64,000 nt of DNA from Chloroflexota bacterium (GCA_014360755.1 JACIWX010000007.1:62001-126000), one strand, 5' to 3'; positions 46,531-56,602 are shown, counted from the stretch's first letter. Notes: generated from the sequence alone by a model not told the origin. Program-made: numbers and translations.

Positions 46531-49500
46531 GTGAGGGCTGTTTCGCGGGGGATGGTGCTGGTCTTGGTGATCACGCTCTTGATGGGGCTCCTCCTCAGGA
46601 CAGGGCAGACTGTCTGCGCCGAAAGCGGCGGTTTCCGTGGCCAGGTGATTGATGTGCTCAGCAAGCAGCCCATCCGCGGGGCGCTGGTCAAGGCGGGAGA
46701 GGCACAGGCGACCACGGATGCCGATGGCCGCTATCTGCTGCGGCTGGCTCCGGGGACATATGAAATCAGTGTGCAAGCGACAGGATACATCGGCATGTCC
46801 AAGAGCTACCAGACAGTGCGCAGCAATACGTACACCAACGTGGACTTTGCCATGGTGCTCGCTGCGCCTTCAGAGGCGCAACGTGTCGCCCTAGATGCCA
46901 TCCTACGCCAGCCAGTCGAAACCAAGTTCACGGCGGAAGAGTTGACTGCGCTACAGATCAGTGGCTTTCAACCTTCCGGTGTGACGCGGTTGCCAGCCAG
47001 CATCCGCGTGCTGATGCCCGATAACACGGTCGTGGTCATGCCTCTGGATGAATATGTCAAGGGCGTGCTGCCCAAGGAAATGCCGCCCTACTGGCCCATG
47101 GAGGCTTTGAAAGCGCAGGCAGTGGCGGCACGCTGCTATGCCGCTGCCGGGCCGCGCCATGCCGCGCTCGGGGCAGATGTGTGCACCACGGTACATTGCC
47201 AGGTATGGAGCCCGGTGCACTATGAGACGACAGACCGCGCCGTGGACAGCACGCACAACGTAGCCCTCACCTATGCCGGCAACGTCATCCGCGCCTTTTT
47301 CTTCGCGCGCTGCAATGGCCGCACGCGCAGTGCGCTGGAAGTGTGGGGCACCAACGTGCCATACTGTCAGAGCGTGTCTTGTCCCTGTGGCTCCACCACC
47401 TCCCTAGGGCACGGGGTGGGCATGTGTCAGGAAGGGGCGCGCGTCTTGGCACAGAACGGCCGCAGTTACACCGACATCCTGCTGCATTACTACTCCAATG
47501 TCCAGATCACAGCACTGCCACCCCATGTCCTAAAAGAGGGCCGTGTCTGGCCAGAAACAGGGGATACCACCACCATGTTCCACTATGAGGTGCAGTACGA
47601 GGGCAATGACCCGCCTATCGCCGCTTATGTCTACATTGACGGCCAGGCGTATCACATGAGCGTGGTAACCCCCACCGTGTCCGGCGGAGGCACATACCGC
47701 TACAGCACCTTGTTGCCCGCCGGGGAGCACAACTATGCCTTCCACTTCGAGGATGGCTACAACCCCGCGGTGGATTTCCCCGCCTCCGGCACACTTAGCG
47801 GGCCTACGGTGCGCCAATCCGAGGGACCAACCCCCACTGCCAAGCCTTCGTCGCTCGGTACAGAAGCCGTGCAATGGGTGCAGACCACGCAAACTGATTT
47901 CAGCGGGGGCACTTTCCAAGATGCCATTGTAACTCGCGAGGGCGATGGGGAAATCACGCTGTCCCCGGATCGCACCTTGGGCTTTTACACCTCAACGGTC
48001 AAACTGGCACCGATTGACTTTGTGGCGGTTGGCTCCTTCTGGCAGGCTACTATACCTGCGGGGACCGCTATTACCGTTGCCTTGCGCAGCAGTCCGGATG
48101 GCAAGGCGTGGTCCGATTGGGTCGTGGTCCCACCCATGGATGCTGAGCGCGAGGAGTCACGCCTGTCCTACGGCGAACTGCTCTATTTGCGTGGCCCCTA
48201 CGTGCAATATCGCCTGACCCTGGCTAGCAAGAAGGCAGGAGTTAGCCCGGTATTGTCCGCGCTCACGCTGGTCTTGATTGATTCCCGGCGCGGCAACACC
48301 GCTGAACAGGCACAAGCCATCGCCGCGGCCGTTTCCCCGCCCACCGCACCGGTCATCATCCCCCGTTCTGCCTGGGGTGCCGACGAGAGGTTGATGACCT
48401 GGCCGCCGGAATACCGCACGGTGCGCAAATTCGTTATCCATCACACCGCCACGCCCAACGGCGATCTAGACCCCGCTGCCACCGTGCGTGCCATTTACTA
48501 TTACCATGCCGTAACCCGCGGCTGGGGCGACATCGGCTATAACTACCTCATTGACACCCAAGGCCGTATTTATGAAGGAAGGTATGGCGGGGAAGGTGTC
48601 GTCGGCGGGCATGCCAAACAGTATGCCTGGGGATCCATCGGTGTATCGCTCATCGGCAATTACGATGAGGTAGCCATGACGGCTGCCATGGAACGCTCCT
48701 TGGTTGAATTGATCGCCTGGAAAGGCAACCTGCACTTTGTCCATCCTACCGAGCGCGGCTTCTTCATTGACTGCGACCTGCCCAATATCTTTGCCCACCG
48801 CGATGTCGCAGAGACTACGTGCCCAGGCCGCTACGCCTATGCCCGGATGCAAGCCATCCGCGAGGCAGTCCTTGCGCGGATGAGGGAAATCCCTCCCAAT
48901 GTGCGCATAGATGTACCCCTTGCTGAATCCCGCATCGGCGGCGTGGTCAACTGTCTGACCACAGCCAGCCCGGCGGTCACGCAGGTTACCTTCTATGTGG
49001 ATGGCGCAGCGAGCGCCACTGACAGCACTGCGCCATTCTCCTGGAAATGGAACACTAGTAAGGTGATGGACGGGCTGCATCGCCTGCAAGTGGAAGCACG
49101 CACCGCCCTGGACCTGCGTGCGGAGCAAACCGTAACGGTAACAGTGGACAACACACCCCCTACCGGCACCTTGAGCGCGCCTGCTTTCAGCAATGTGCCC
49201 ACCGTTACCCTGACGACCTGGGCTGACAGCGCTGCCTGGATACTGCTCAGCAATGGCTGGCAATGGGAAGGAGAAGACCTGAACCACCAGAGCGGGAGCC
49301 TGGTCAGCGACACAGCGGCAGGAAACGGCTGGGCTTGGATGGGGCACGCCGGAAGCGACCCAGCCGGCTGGTGGTACGGGCCCTATTTCCGCGCCTTGCC
49401 CACGGGACATAGTTACCGCGTCTACTACCGGCTGAAAGCGAATGGCTACAGCGCCTCTACGGACATTGCCACACTGGATGTAACAGACAATTTTGGCACC

Positions 49501-50703
49501 AATACCTATGTCAGCCAGGTGCTGCTGGGGGAAGACCTCATGGGCACCGGCTACCAGGAGCCCTACCTGAATTTCAGTTACTATCAGCGCGATGAGTATG
49601 GCCTCGAATTCCGCGTCTTTTTCACGGGCCAGAGCAACCTGTACCTAGACCGCATCTCCGTCTTCCGTGCCCCCATTCCATACGCCCAAAGCGTGCCGTG
49701 GATACTGCCCCCAGGCGATGGGCGCAAAGAGGTACAAGTACGCTATCTAGATGCAGCAGGCAACCCTTCGGCGATGGTCTCGACGACTGTGGTATTGGAT
49801 ACCCAGGCACCGCAATGGCTGGGGTGGGACGGGGTCTCTGCGCAGGTGCGCGATACCCTCTCGGGGCTGCACGTCAGCAGTGCGCAATACGCCACCTCTT
49901 GGGATGGCGGAGCCAATTGGGGCGTGTGGCAAGCGGCATCTCTCACGGCTACAGAGGGCACTACTGCTGTGGTCTCCATCAGCGCTCCGGCGGATGGGGC
50001 AACGATGGTGCGTTTCCGCATTGCTGACCGCGCTGGCAACCTGGCGGTGAGCCCAGCCTATGCGCTTCCCACACCCACATCAACCCCCACACCCACTCCT
50101 ACGTCGGTTCCTACCGCAACGGGCACGTCCACGCCCACCCCTACCGCCACTCAGACGGCTACCGCCACGCCAGTGCCCACAGTGACCAGCACGCCTACTG
50201 CCACACCCACGGAAACTCCTACCCCCACGGTTACCGCTACACCCACCGTTACCGCCACCCCGCTGCCGCCTACGCCTGAGCTTGGCGCAATCCGCGGGCG
50301 CGTGACCTTACAAGGGCGCACGGCGCATGGCGGCGTAACCGTGAGCATCACGGGCGGTGCGGCTACGTCCTCAGCCGCCGATGGCAGTTATCTCCTGGCA
50401 GAAGTGCCTGCCGGGGTTTACACCGTAACCCTGCGCATGCCTGGCTATGTGGAAACCCATCGCAGTGGCGTTGTGGTCCAACCCGGTGCCATAACCGAGT
50501 TGTCCGATGCCCTGCTCTACGGCGGGGATGCCAACGGCGACTGCACGGTCAACCTGTCCGACGTGGTGATCGTCAGCGTGAACTATCGCCGCAGTCCACC
50601 TCCAGACCCCCGTGCCGACATCAATGGCGATGGCGTGGTGGACCTCTTTGACCTGCTACTGGTGTCCATCAACTTGGGCAAGAGATGCCCGGGTCCGTGG
50701 TGA
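46531..50703 (+). CDS. Secreted SpoIID / peptidoglycan amidase / dockerin multidomain protein
   Basis: About 1390 residues, exported. A membrane helix (MVLVLVITLLMGLLL) is followed by a carboxypeptidase-regulatory-like domain. A SpoIID-like domain (PLDEYVKGVLPKEMPPYWPM, GHGVGMCQEGARVLAQNG) is of the kind that cleaves denuded glycan. A PGRP/amidase_2 domain (FVIHHTATPNG, GWGDIGYNYLIDTQGRIYEG, FAHRDVAETTCPG) has the His-His-Cys zinc ligands. Then come Ig-like and sugar-binding-like modules, a TPT linker, a second regulatory-like domain, and a C-terminal type I dockerin (GDANGDCTVNLSDVVIV, DINGDGVVDLFDLLLVSINLG). The likely start is the GTG giving VRAVSRG; the track start at 46411 lies in duplicated repeat DNA. 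Confidence 0.9.
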   Translation: MRAVSRGMVLVLVITLLMGLLLRTGQTVCAESGGFRGQVIDVLSKQPIRGALVKAGEAQATTDADGRYLLRLAPGTYEISVQATGYIGMSKSYQTVRSNTYTNVDFAMVLAAPSEAQRVALDAILRQPVETKFTAEELTALQISGFQPSGVTRLPASIRVLMPDNTVVVMPLDEYVKGVLPKEMPPYWPMEALKAQAVAARCYAAAGPRHAALGADVCTTVHCQVWSPVHYETTDRAVDSTHNVALTYAGNVIRAFFFARCNGRTRSALEVWGTNVPYCQSVSCPCGSTTSLGHGVGMCQEGARVLAQNGRSYTDILLHYYSNVQITALPPHVLKEGRVWPETGDTTTMFHYEVQYEGNDPPIAAYVYIDGQAYHMSVVTPTVSGGGTYRYSTLLPAGEHNYAFHFEDGYNPAVDFPASGTLSGPTVRQSEGPTPTAKPSSLGTEAVQWVQTTQTDFSGGTFQDAIVTREGDGEITLSPDRTLGFYTSTVKLAPIDFVAVGSFWQATIPAGTAITVALRSSPDGKAWSDWVVVPPMDAEREESRLSYGELLYLRGPYVQYRLTLASKKAGVSPVLSALTLVLIDSRRGNTAEQAQAIAAAVSPPTAPVIIPRSAWGADERLMTWPPEYRTVRKFVIHHTATPNGDLDPAATVRAIYYYHAVTRGWGDIGYNYLIDTQGRIYEGRYGGEGVVGGHAKQYAWGSIGVSLIGNYDEVAMTAAMERSLVELIAWKGNLHFVHPTERGFFIDCDLPNIFAHRDVAETTCPGRYAYARMQAIREAVLARMREIPPNVRIDVPLAESRIGGVVNCLTTASPAVTQVTFYVDGAASATDSTAPFSWKWNTSKVMDGLHRLQVEARTALDLRAEQTVTVTVDNTPPTGTLSAPAFSNVPTVTLTTWADSAAWILLSNGWQWEGEDLNHQSGSLVSDTAAGNGWAWMGHAGSDPAGWWYGPYFRALPTGHSYRVYYRLKANGYSASTDIATLDVTDNFGTNTYVSQVLLGEDLMGTGYQEPYLNFSYYQRDEYGLEFRVFFTGQSNLYLDRISVFRAPIPYAQSVPWILPPGDGRKEVQVRYLDAAGNPSAMVSTTVVLDTQAPQWLGWDGVSAQVRDTLSGLHVSSAQYATSWDGGANWGVWQAASLTATEGTTAVVSISAPADGATMVRFRIADRAGNLAVSPAYALPTPTSTPTPTPTSVPTATGTSTPTPTATQTATATPVPTVTSTPTATPTETPTPTVTATPTVTATPLPPTPELGAIRGRVTLQGRTAHGGVTVSITGGAATSSAADGSYLLAEVPAGVYTVTLRMPGYVETHRSGVVVQPGAITELSDALLYGGDANGDCTVNLSDVVIVSVNYRRSPPPDPRADINGDGVVDLFDLLLVSINLGKRCPGPW

Positions 50704-50773
50704 AGGCTACGAGACCTGTCAGGTCTGGGGTGATTATGGCACAATATTGGACTGTTGTCAATGCAAAGGGCTA

Positions 50774-50904
50774 GAGAGTGTTGAAAAAGCCCTTTCAATG
50801 TCATGCTGAACGAAGTGAAGCATCTCACGGTACTTGGGAAAATACGGCTAAAGTTACGCGAGACCCTTCGCTTTGCTCAGGGTGACAGGATTTTCAACAC
50901 TCTC
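50774..50904. mobile_element. Family-2 MITE-like element with target duplication
   Basis: 131 bp bounded by perfect GAGAGTGTTGAAAA / TTTTCAACACTCTC. AGGGCTA flanks it on both sides (50767-50773 and 50905-50911), a probable 7-bp target duplication. The best-preserved copy of this family in the window. Confidence 0.8.
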
Positions 50905-50914
50905 AGGGCTAGAG

Positions 50915-51320
50915 GGGGTGTAGTTCAACTTCGGGGCAAGAAATGCCTTGCACAGCCCCAGGCGGATGAAAAGCAGCCAAGTCTGGACAACAACAATCAC
51001 TGTCAGCAGATTGGGGGAACGGATTGAACGGATTCGCTCCTCAAGTAGACGGGGCTATTTCTTACCTGGCGTGGACTGTGGTCCACGCCGAGCGTGAGAC
51101 TGCTCCAGGTGGACCACCCGCCGTCTACGCCAAACGTGAGAGCACCTGCTCTCCCATTGTCATTCTGAGCCGCGTAGCGGCGAAGAATCTCCCTCAGTTC
51201 CATGAGACCCCTTCGTTGTACTCAGGGCAGGCTCTTCGGCTTCGCCTCAGGGTGACACAGGAGACCACCTCGCCCGGGCATGGGAGCCCAGACGCAGATG
51301 CCATCGCAGCGGCGGCTTCC
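50915..51320. mobile_element. Family-1 repeat element, right end missing
   Basis: Starts GGGGTGTAGTTCAACTTCGG directly beside the family-2 element. It contains the standard left and middle modules and stops within CATGGGAGCCCAGACGCAGATGCC. The remaining spacer to 51429 shows no gene. Confidence 0.75.
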
Positions 51321-51429
51321 ATGTCGCCGTAGATTGGGCAGGGGAGCGCGGTCTGCTGGAGCGGATCCTGTACGGCTCATGTCCCAGCATCAGGTGCTGC
51401 ATTTGCTGAAACGAGCGTTTTGACTTACA

Positions 51430-52650
51430 ATGGTCGTGAGAAATCCCATGCCAGTAGAACAAAGTCCCTATCCGAAGATGAGCCGCGCTGCGGTGTGCCT
51501 CTTGCTCGGTGCCTTGCTGGTGGCTATGCTTGGCTTCCCCGTCGCCAATGCGCAGCAGCAGTCGCCGCTTCCTGACACGCAAGTGGAGGAGTATAGGCTA
51601 TACCTACCTGTACTGTCTCGAAATAGCACATCGTTCAAGGTGTTCCTCTCCCTATTGAGCACGCCTTTACAGGGGGGCTCAGCACAGCGTTCGGAACGGC
51701 GTTCGAACGTGCGTCTCATGCAACAGCGGATTGGCTTTGTGCAGCGCGTGGGCGAAAACCTGCAACTGGATGGCAAGCCGTACACGTTCATCGGAACGAA
51801 TGTCTCCTACTTAGCGGGGCCCTTCTTCCCGGAAGAAAAGGTGGAGGAGATTATTGCCTATCTGGCTGAAAATGGCGTACAGGTGATCCGCGTGTGGGTC
51901 GAACCGTGGTGCGATTTGGAGCGTGTGGTGCGCCTGGTTGACCTTGTGGGTAAGTACAACGTCCGCCTCATCCTGACCCTGCAGGACTTTTTCGGTCACA
52001 AGGATGGCTGGTGGTTCAAAGGCAAAGTGGAGAGTGTGGACCTGCCGCATATCCGCAACATCGTCCCACTATTTGCCAACCGCCCTGAAATACTGATGTG
52101 GGAGTTGATGAACGAACCCACCTGTCCAGCGGAGGATGCCAACAAGAGTTGCTGGGATGCATTTGTTCGCTGGGCTGCGGTCGCCTCCAGTGAAATCAAG
52201 CGCCTGGACCCGAATCACCTCGTCTCGGTGGGCACTCAACGCGCGGGCTTTGACGAGGATGCTATAGAAGCATTCCGGCGCGTGCACGCGCTGGACACGA
52301 TTGACATCGTGAGCGTGCACTGTGGAGTGGATAGCTTGCCCGAGAAGGAGTTGGCTATTGCCCATGAGTTGGGCAAACCCATCTACTTCGGAGAGGTAGC
52401 CAAGCGCGGCTTGGATGAAAGTTGCCAGCCGCTGTCCAATGAAGCACTCCAGCAACGAGCGGAAGCCATCGCACGGAGCATCTCCAGGAGCAGAGAAGCC
52501 GGTGTGGACGGCTACCTGCTTTGGCAGTATGCCTATGGTGGCGTGGACATGGGCGGCCACAAAGAGTACTTCTGTGGCGTGTACGACTACTTTGCCGATG
52601 ACCCAGCGTGGCAGGTTATCCGCTCTGCAACATCTCCTCCAACCAAGTAG
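51430..52650 (+). CDS. Secreted GH5-like glycoside hydrolase
   Basis: A protein of about 406 residues with a signal peptide (SRAAVCLLLGALLVAMLGFPVANA). A short segment contains EEYRLYLPVLSRNS, related to the C-terminal motif of the giant adhesin. The catalytic (beta/alpha)8 barrel starts near LDGKPYTFIGTNVSYL. LMWELMNEPTC holds the acid/base Glu and KPIYFGEVAKRG the nucleophile Glu, as in mannanase/cellulase relatives of GH5. Substrate is probably a plant or microbial beta-glycan, but not determinable here. The start is ambiguous (Met at 51430, 51448 or 51478) because no strong ribosome site is seen. Its 3' end overlaps the convergent aminotransferase gene by 35 bp. Confidence 0.9.
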   Translation: MVVRNPMPVEQSPYPKMSRAAVCLLLGALLVAMLGFPVANAQQQSPLPDTQVEEYRLYLPVLSRNSTSFKVFLSLLSTPLQGGSAQRSERRSNVRLMQQRIGFVQRVGENLQLDGKPYTFIGTNVSYLAGPFFPEEKVEEIIAYLAENGVQVIRVWVEPWCDLERVVRLVDLVGKYNVRLILTLQDFFGHKDGWWFKGKVESVDLPHIRNIVPLFANRPEILMWELMNEPTCPAEDANKSCWDAFVRWAAVASSEIKRLDPNHLVSVGTQRAGFDEDAIEAFRRVHALDTIDIVSVHCGVDSLPEKELAIAHELGKPIYFGEVAKRGLDESCQPLSNEALQQRAEAIARSISRSREAGVDGYLLWQYAYGGVDMGGHKEYFCGVYDYFADDPAWQVIRSATSPPTK

Positions 52651-53872
52651 CCATGCGCTCTAGTATCTCCAGTACCTGCTGTGCTTCTTCTTCCTGTATG
52701 GTCAGCGGCGGCAGGAACTGGCTCACCGATTGGTCGTGGTTGGCGTAAATCAGCAACAAACCGTGCTGGAAGCCAGCCAGGGTCATCATGGGCCCGCACA
52801 TTTCGTTCGCCCATTTCAGCCCCATCATCATGCCACGCTGGCGGACCTCCACCAGCACGGGATGCCTCTGTTTCAACGCTGCCAAGCCCTCGCGGAAAAA
52901 CGCCGCCATTCGGCGCACATGCTCCAGAAAACCTGGCTCTTGCAGGATGTTCAGTACCTCCAGCGCCACATAACAGCCCACCTCTGCGCCGCCCGTGGTG
53001 GAAATGTGGATAAAGGGGTTTTCGCGCAGAAAAGAGTCGAGGGGATCGCGGTAGATGGTGGCGGACATGGGATAGATGCCGCCTGAAAGCCCCTTGGCAG
53101 TGACGAGGATGTCCGGAACCACACCGTACGTATCAATGCCCCACACTGCACCACAGCGGCCCAAGCCGGTTTGCACTTCATCTATGATCATCACTGCCCC
53201 GTAGCGATCGCACAACGCGCGTACGCCAGCATAGAAATCCTCCGGTGGGATGACCATGCCCAGCGTGGCGGGGATGGTCTCAAAGATGACCGCCGCCGTT
53301 TCCCCATCCATCGCCGCTTCCAGCGCTGCCAGGTCCCCGAAGGGCACCTGCACAAAGCCCGGCGCGAGCGGTTCAAACGGCTTGCGGTATTGCTCATCGC
53401 CTGCCGCTAGCGCCAAGCCAGTGTGGCCATGAAAGCCGCCTTTGGCTGAAATGACCTTGGGCCGGCCGGTGTAGCCACGCGCCAGTTTGATCGCCAGGTC
53501 TATCGCTTCCCCACCCCCTACGCCAAAGACCACCCGCTTGAGATCAGCGGGGCACATTGCTGCCAGGCGCTCTGCCAGCAAAGCGCGGTGCTCGCTGATG
53601 AAATGGTGGTTGCCGATGTCCAACTCCTGTAATGCTCGCTGCAAGGCAGCAATGATCCTGGGATGGCGATGCCCTAGGTTGAAAACGCCGCCATTGCAGT
53701 GGCAGTCAATCAGCCTCTTTTGCCCGCTGACATCCCAGACATAGACGCCTTCCCGTTTGCCAAAGACAAAATCAATGCCTACTCTGGAGAAGAATTCTAC
53801 CTTGCCACGGGAAACGTGACGGGAGAACCTCTCGATGATGGCTTCTTTGCTATCTTGAGCCACGAGCGACAT
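52616..53872 (-). CDS. Class III (acetylornithine/ornithine-type) aminotransferase
   Basis: A 418-residue PLP aminotransferase of fold type I, class III. RVGIDFVFGKREGVYVWDVSG begins the family. VFGVGGGEAIDLAIKLARGYTGRPKVISAKGGFHGHT binds PLP phosphate. MIIDEVQTGLGRCGAVWG holds the PLP Asp, and DILVTAKGLSGGIYPMSAT the Schiff-base Lys. It transfers an omega-amino group from ornithine-, GABA- or similar substrates; the exact one is unclear. The start MSLVAQDSKEAI follows AAGGAGGTCATC. It appears monocistronic, with a REP array upstream. Confidence 0.94.
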   Translation of the reverse strand: MSLVAQDSKEAIIERFSRHVSRGKVEFFSRVGIDFVFGKREGVYVWDVSGQKRLIDCHCNGGVFNLGHRHPRIIAALQRALQELDIGNHHFISEHRALLAERLAAMCPADLKRVVFGVGGGEAIDLAIKLARGYTGRPKVISAKGGFHGHTGLALAAGDEQYRKPFEPLAPGFVQVPFGDLAALEAAMDGETAAVIFETIPATLGMVIPPEDFYAGVRALCDRYGAVMIIDEVQTGLGRCGAVWGIDTYGVVPDILVTAKGLSGGIYPMSATIYRDPLDSFLRENPFIHISTTGGAEVGCYVALEVLNILQEPGFLEHVRRMAAFFREGLAALKQRHPVLVEVRQRGMMMGLKWANEMCGPMMTLAGFQHGLLLIYANHDQSVSQFLPPLTIQEEEAQQVLEILERMATWLEEMLQSG

Positions 53873-53892
53873 GATGACCTCCTTTAAGCACG

Positions 53893-54082
53893 TGTTAGCG
53901 CTGAAGCGCTCACTACGAACGAGGCTCGCAGTGGGCACCCTTCGCCTGCGCTCAGGGCAATCTTCAGTGCGCATGAGCGCTAAAGCGCTCACTACAAACC
54001 TATAGGCGCTAAAGCGCTTACTACAAACCTATGAGCGCTGAAGCGCTCACTACAAACCTATAGACGCTAAAGCGCTCATGAC
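53893..54082. repeat. Array of REP-like hairpins
   Basis: At least four GAGCGC/GCGCTAAAGCGC hairpins with ACTACAAAC or ATGACAAAC tails, spaced about 30 bp apart, in the gap upstream of the aminotransferase gene. A fragment of family-2 interior (CTTCGCCTGCGCTCAGGGC) interrupts the array. Confidence 0.8.
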
Positions 54083-54087
54083 AAACC

Positions 54088-55068
54088 TTACCTTTGGATC
54101 TTCTCAGGCAAGATGTAGGGATATTCCCGGCGCAGGATGCGAGTACGTAGAAAGCGATCCACTTTGCGCGCTGAAAGGTAGAGCGACCAAATCTGGGCAT
54201 CTTCGCGATAGTATGCACGCACCTCTTTTTCCCAAATGGGCGGTACGCCGAGATGCGGTGCCTCTTGGCTGAACACTTCGTTCACAACTGCCACTAGGTC
54301 GGGAACCAAATCCGGGCGCTGCTCTTTGTAGAAATTCGCCACCAAATCTACAGCGACGCGGTGGAAATCATAGTAGCGGTTCACCACGTCTTCCAGGAAC
54401 AACAAACGCAGCGCCCAGGCGAGAAAGGGAGGAGCGCTGCGCAAGAACAGTTCAGGATTCAGTTGCTCCATGCCCTGAACGCGGAAGAGGGGCGTGCTCG
54501 TATCCATATAATCGAGGCGGGTGCCTTCATCCAGGTGCGGATGCTCCGGGTCAAAGCCTGCAATAGCCCAGTTCGAGATCTGCCCATCAATGCCCACCTG
54601 CCAATAGCCCTGACGACGGTTGAACTCCCACACTTTGCACAGTTCCTGGAGCACACGACGCACCAGGAGCAATATATCCTGGCGGGGCAGCAGATGGATG
54701 GCGCGGTTGCCCACGGATAACGCGGGCAACTCCTGCTGCACGATGTAGAAAATAGGACGCCCCGTATCGGTGAGGAAAGCGGCGTACCCGTGAGGCGGGA
54801 GAGAAAGGCCAATCTCCTCCTCCAGTAAGCGGTTGTACTCCTCATACGTGGCGCGGTATTTCCCCATCTCCTCTTCGGTGTGGAAAATGGGCAAGCGCTT
54901 GAACGCTAAGCCGCACATTCCCTCCACCTCAATGGCGAAGACTGTGCTGATTTCACCATACCCCAGCACGCGCGCCGGCACACGGCTGCGCTCAGGATGC
55001 CGTGGGTCCAAGCCCCGTTCGAACTCGCGCAGAAGGTCCACATCAACCTCTATCCTTTTCATGCTCAC
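54088..55068 (-). CDS. Hypothetical protein, possible kinase-like fold (DUF6206-like)
   Basis: A 326-residue soluble protein. LGYGEISTVFAIEV followed by GLAFKRLPIF resembles a kinase glycine-rich loop and ATP-binding Lys. FYIVQQELPAL fits a hinge, and GQISNWAIAGF and DYMDTSTPLFR could be the equivalents of the catalytic and metal-binding segments. No classical HRD or DFG motif is present, so activity is uncertain. I recall similar proteins grouped as DUF6206, but cannot verify this. It is encoded 11 bp downstream of the radical SAM gene, so the two are likely co-transcribed. Confidence 0.75.
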   Translation of the reverse strand: MSMKRIEVDVDLLREFERGLDPRHPERSRVPARVLGYGEISTVFAIEVEGMCGLAFKRLPIFHTEEEMGKYRATYEEYNRLLEEEIGLSLPPHGYAAFLTDTGRPIFYIVQQELPALSVGNRAIHLLPRQDILLLVRRVLQELCKVWEFNRRQGYWQVGIDGQISNWAIAGFDPEHPHLDEGTRLDYMDTSTPLFRVQGMEQLNPELFLRSAPPFLAWALRLLFLEDVVNRYYDFHRVAVDLVANFYKEQRPDLVPDLVAVVNEVFSQEAPHLGVPPIWEKEVRAYYREDAQIWSLYLSARKVDRFLRTRILRREYPYILPEKIQR

Positions 55069-55079
55069 CTCCCCACGCT

Positions 55080-55853
55080 TTAGCGCCGGGCGTAAAATGC
55101 CTTGATACGCACTCCAGTCTCCTTTTCCCCACGCTGTGCGATGTCCTCCAGTTTTTGCGGAGGGACCAGGAGGAGTTGGGCATGGGGGACAGGACGGTCA
55201 ATAGAATAGATGTGCACTTCTTTGGGCTGGATACGTGCCAAAAGTTGGAAGTAGGCTTCCAGTTCTCCTTCCTTTATGTTCGAGGGTGAGCCATCAACCA
55301 GCATCGTCTGGATGTTGATGTCCCGCAAGGAGGAGAGCTGCGCTACCACCTCGGCAAGGGAAACCCCTTTGGCAGGGCGGTTGATAGCGCGGAATGTCTC
55401 CTCGGTTCCCGCATCCAGTTTGAACAGGGGGAAATCTATCTTGGAGATGCTCTCCCGTACCTCAGCGCGCATCAAGCCAGTGGAATTGGACAGTAGTGCA
55501 ATCTTGACTTCGGGGCGGTAGGTATTGCGAATACGCACCACCTCATCCACCAGTTCCGCGAACTGCGGATAGAGGGTCGGTTCCCCATTGCCGGAGAAGG
55601 TGAGGTAATGGAAATCGAGCGCCGAACGGGCTGCGATCTCAATACGCTTCACCACTTGCTGGAGAGGCGGCAAGTCCTCTGCAAATGGGCTTGCATCAAA
55701 GGTGTGCCTTTTTGTCCAACCGTAATGGCAGTACACACAATTAAAGGAGCAGAGTTTGTAGGCTCCAGGCATGAGGTTAATGCCCAGAGACTTGCCCAAT
55801 CTCCGGGAGTTCACGGGGCCATAGAGGATGTCCACTTGCAAGGGAAGAAGCAT
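55080..55853 (-). CDS. Radical SAM protein
   Basis: A 257-residue radical SAM enzyme. LCSFNCVYCHYGWT is the CX3CX2C [4Fe-4S] site, LTFSGNGEPTLYPQF the GGE-like SAM motif, and ALLSNSTGL the ribose motif. It resembles the short Fe-S oxidoreductase group that includes wyosine-synthesis-like proteins (UPF0026), without the extra domains. The substrate is unknown. The start MLLPLQVDILYGPVNSRRLG follows GGGGAGGCC; the track ORF adds 15 unsupported residues. It is co-directional with the DUF6206-like gene downstream. Confidence 0.9.
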   Translation of the reverse strand: MLLPLQVDILYGPVNSRRLGKSLGINLMPGAYKLCSFNCVYCHYGWTKRHTFDASPFAEDLPPLQQVVKRIEIAARSALDFHYLTFSGNGEPTLYPQFAELVDEVVRIRNTYRPEVKIALLSNSTGLMRAEVRESISKIDFPLFKLDAGTEETFRAINRPAKGVSLAEVVAQLSSLRDINIQTMLVDGSPSNIKEGELEAYFQLLARIQPKEVHIYSIDRPVPHAQLLLVPPQKLEDIAQRGEKETGVRIKAFYARR

Positions 55854-55985
55854 CGCGGCCTCCCCGGGGAATCCAACCGTTCTCCAACTGGCTGACATGC
55901 AAAGCCAAGTCTACATTCTCGTTCCAACAAATTGTAGCAAGGGAAGCAATTTTATCCAAATCGCAGGCAAGGCGGCATTGACAAT

Positions 55986-56602
55986 GGGGTGTAGTTCAGT
56001 TTGGGGGCAGAATATGGATAAGCGTGGACGGCAGACTGTGGTCCGCCTGGAGCAGGATGGATTAGACCTGTCAGGTCTGTCTTCAAGATCCCTGGAGCGT
56101 GGACGGCGGCGTTTGCCATTGAGCCTGCCAGGGATTGAAATCCCTGGCTGAAACAGTAAGCCCCCTGAAGGGGGCTCCTGCCAATCACCAGTCGGCTTTA
56201 GCCGACTTGCACGTTTCAGCCAGGGAATTGATTCCCTGGCGGCATCTGGGCCTGGGCTCCCATGCCCAGGTGAGGTGGTCTCCTGTGTTACCTGAGGCGA
56301 AGCCGAGGGGTCTCATGGAACTGAGGGAGATTCTTCGCCGCTACGCGGCTCAGAATGACCATGGGAGAGCAGGTGCTCTCACGTTTGGCGTAGACGGCGG
56401 GTGGTCCACCTGGAGCAGTCTCACGCTCGGCGTGGACCACAGTCCACGCTGGATATAAGATAGCCTCGTCTACTTGAGGAGCGAATCCGTTCAATCCGTT
56501 CCCCAAATCTGCTGACAGTGATTGTTCTTGTCCAGACTTGGCTGCTTTTCATCCGCCTGGGGCTGTGCAAGGCATTTCTTGCCCCGAAGTTGAACTACAC
56601 TC
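55986..56602. mobile_element. Full-length family-1 element, 617 bp, with 8-bp target duplication
   Basis: Terminal inverted repeats GGGGTGTAGTTCAG and CTGAAC-type CAACTACACTC-like right end (GTTGAACTACACTC) bound the element. TTGACAAT flanks it on both sides (55978-55985 and 56603-56610). The interior carries every module seen in partial copies elsewhere, in reverse orientation. No ORF of significance, so it is a non-autonomous element mobilised in trans. It is the reference copy for the family. Confidence 0.9.
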
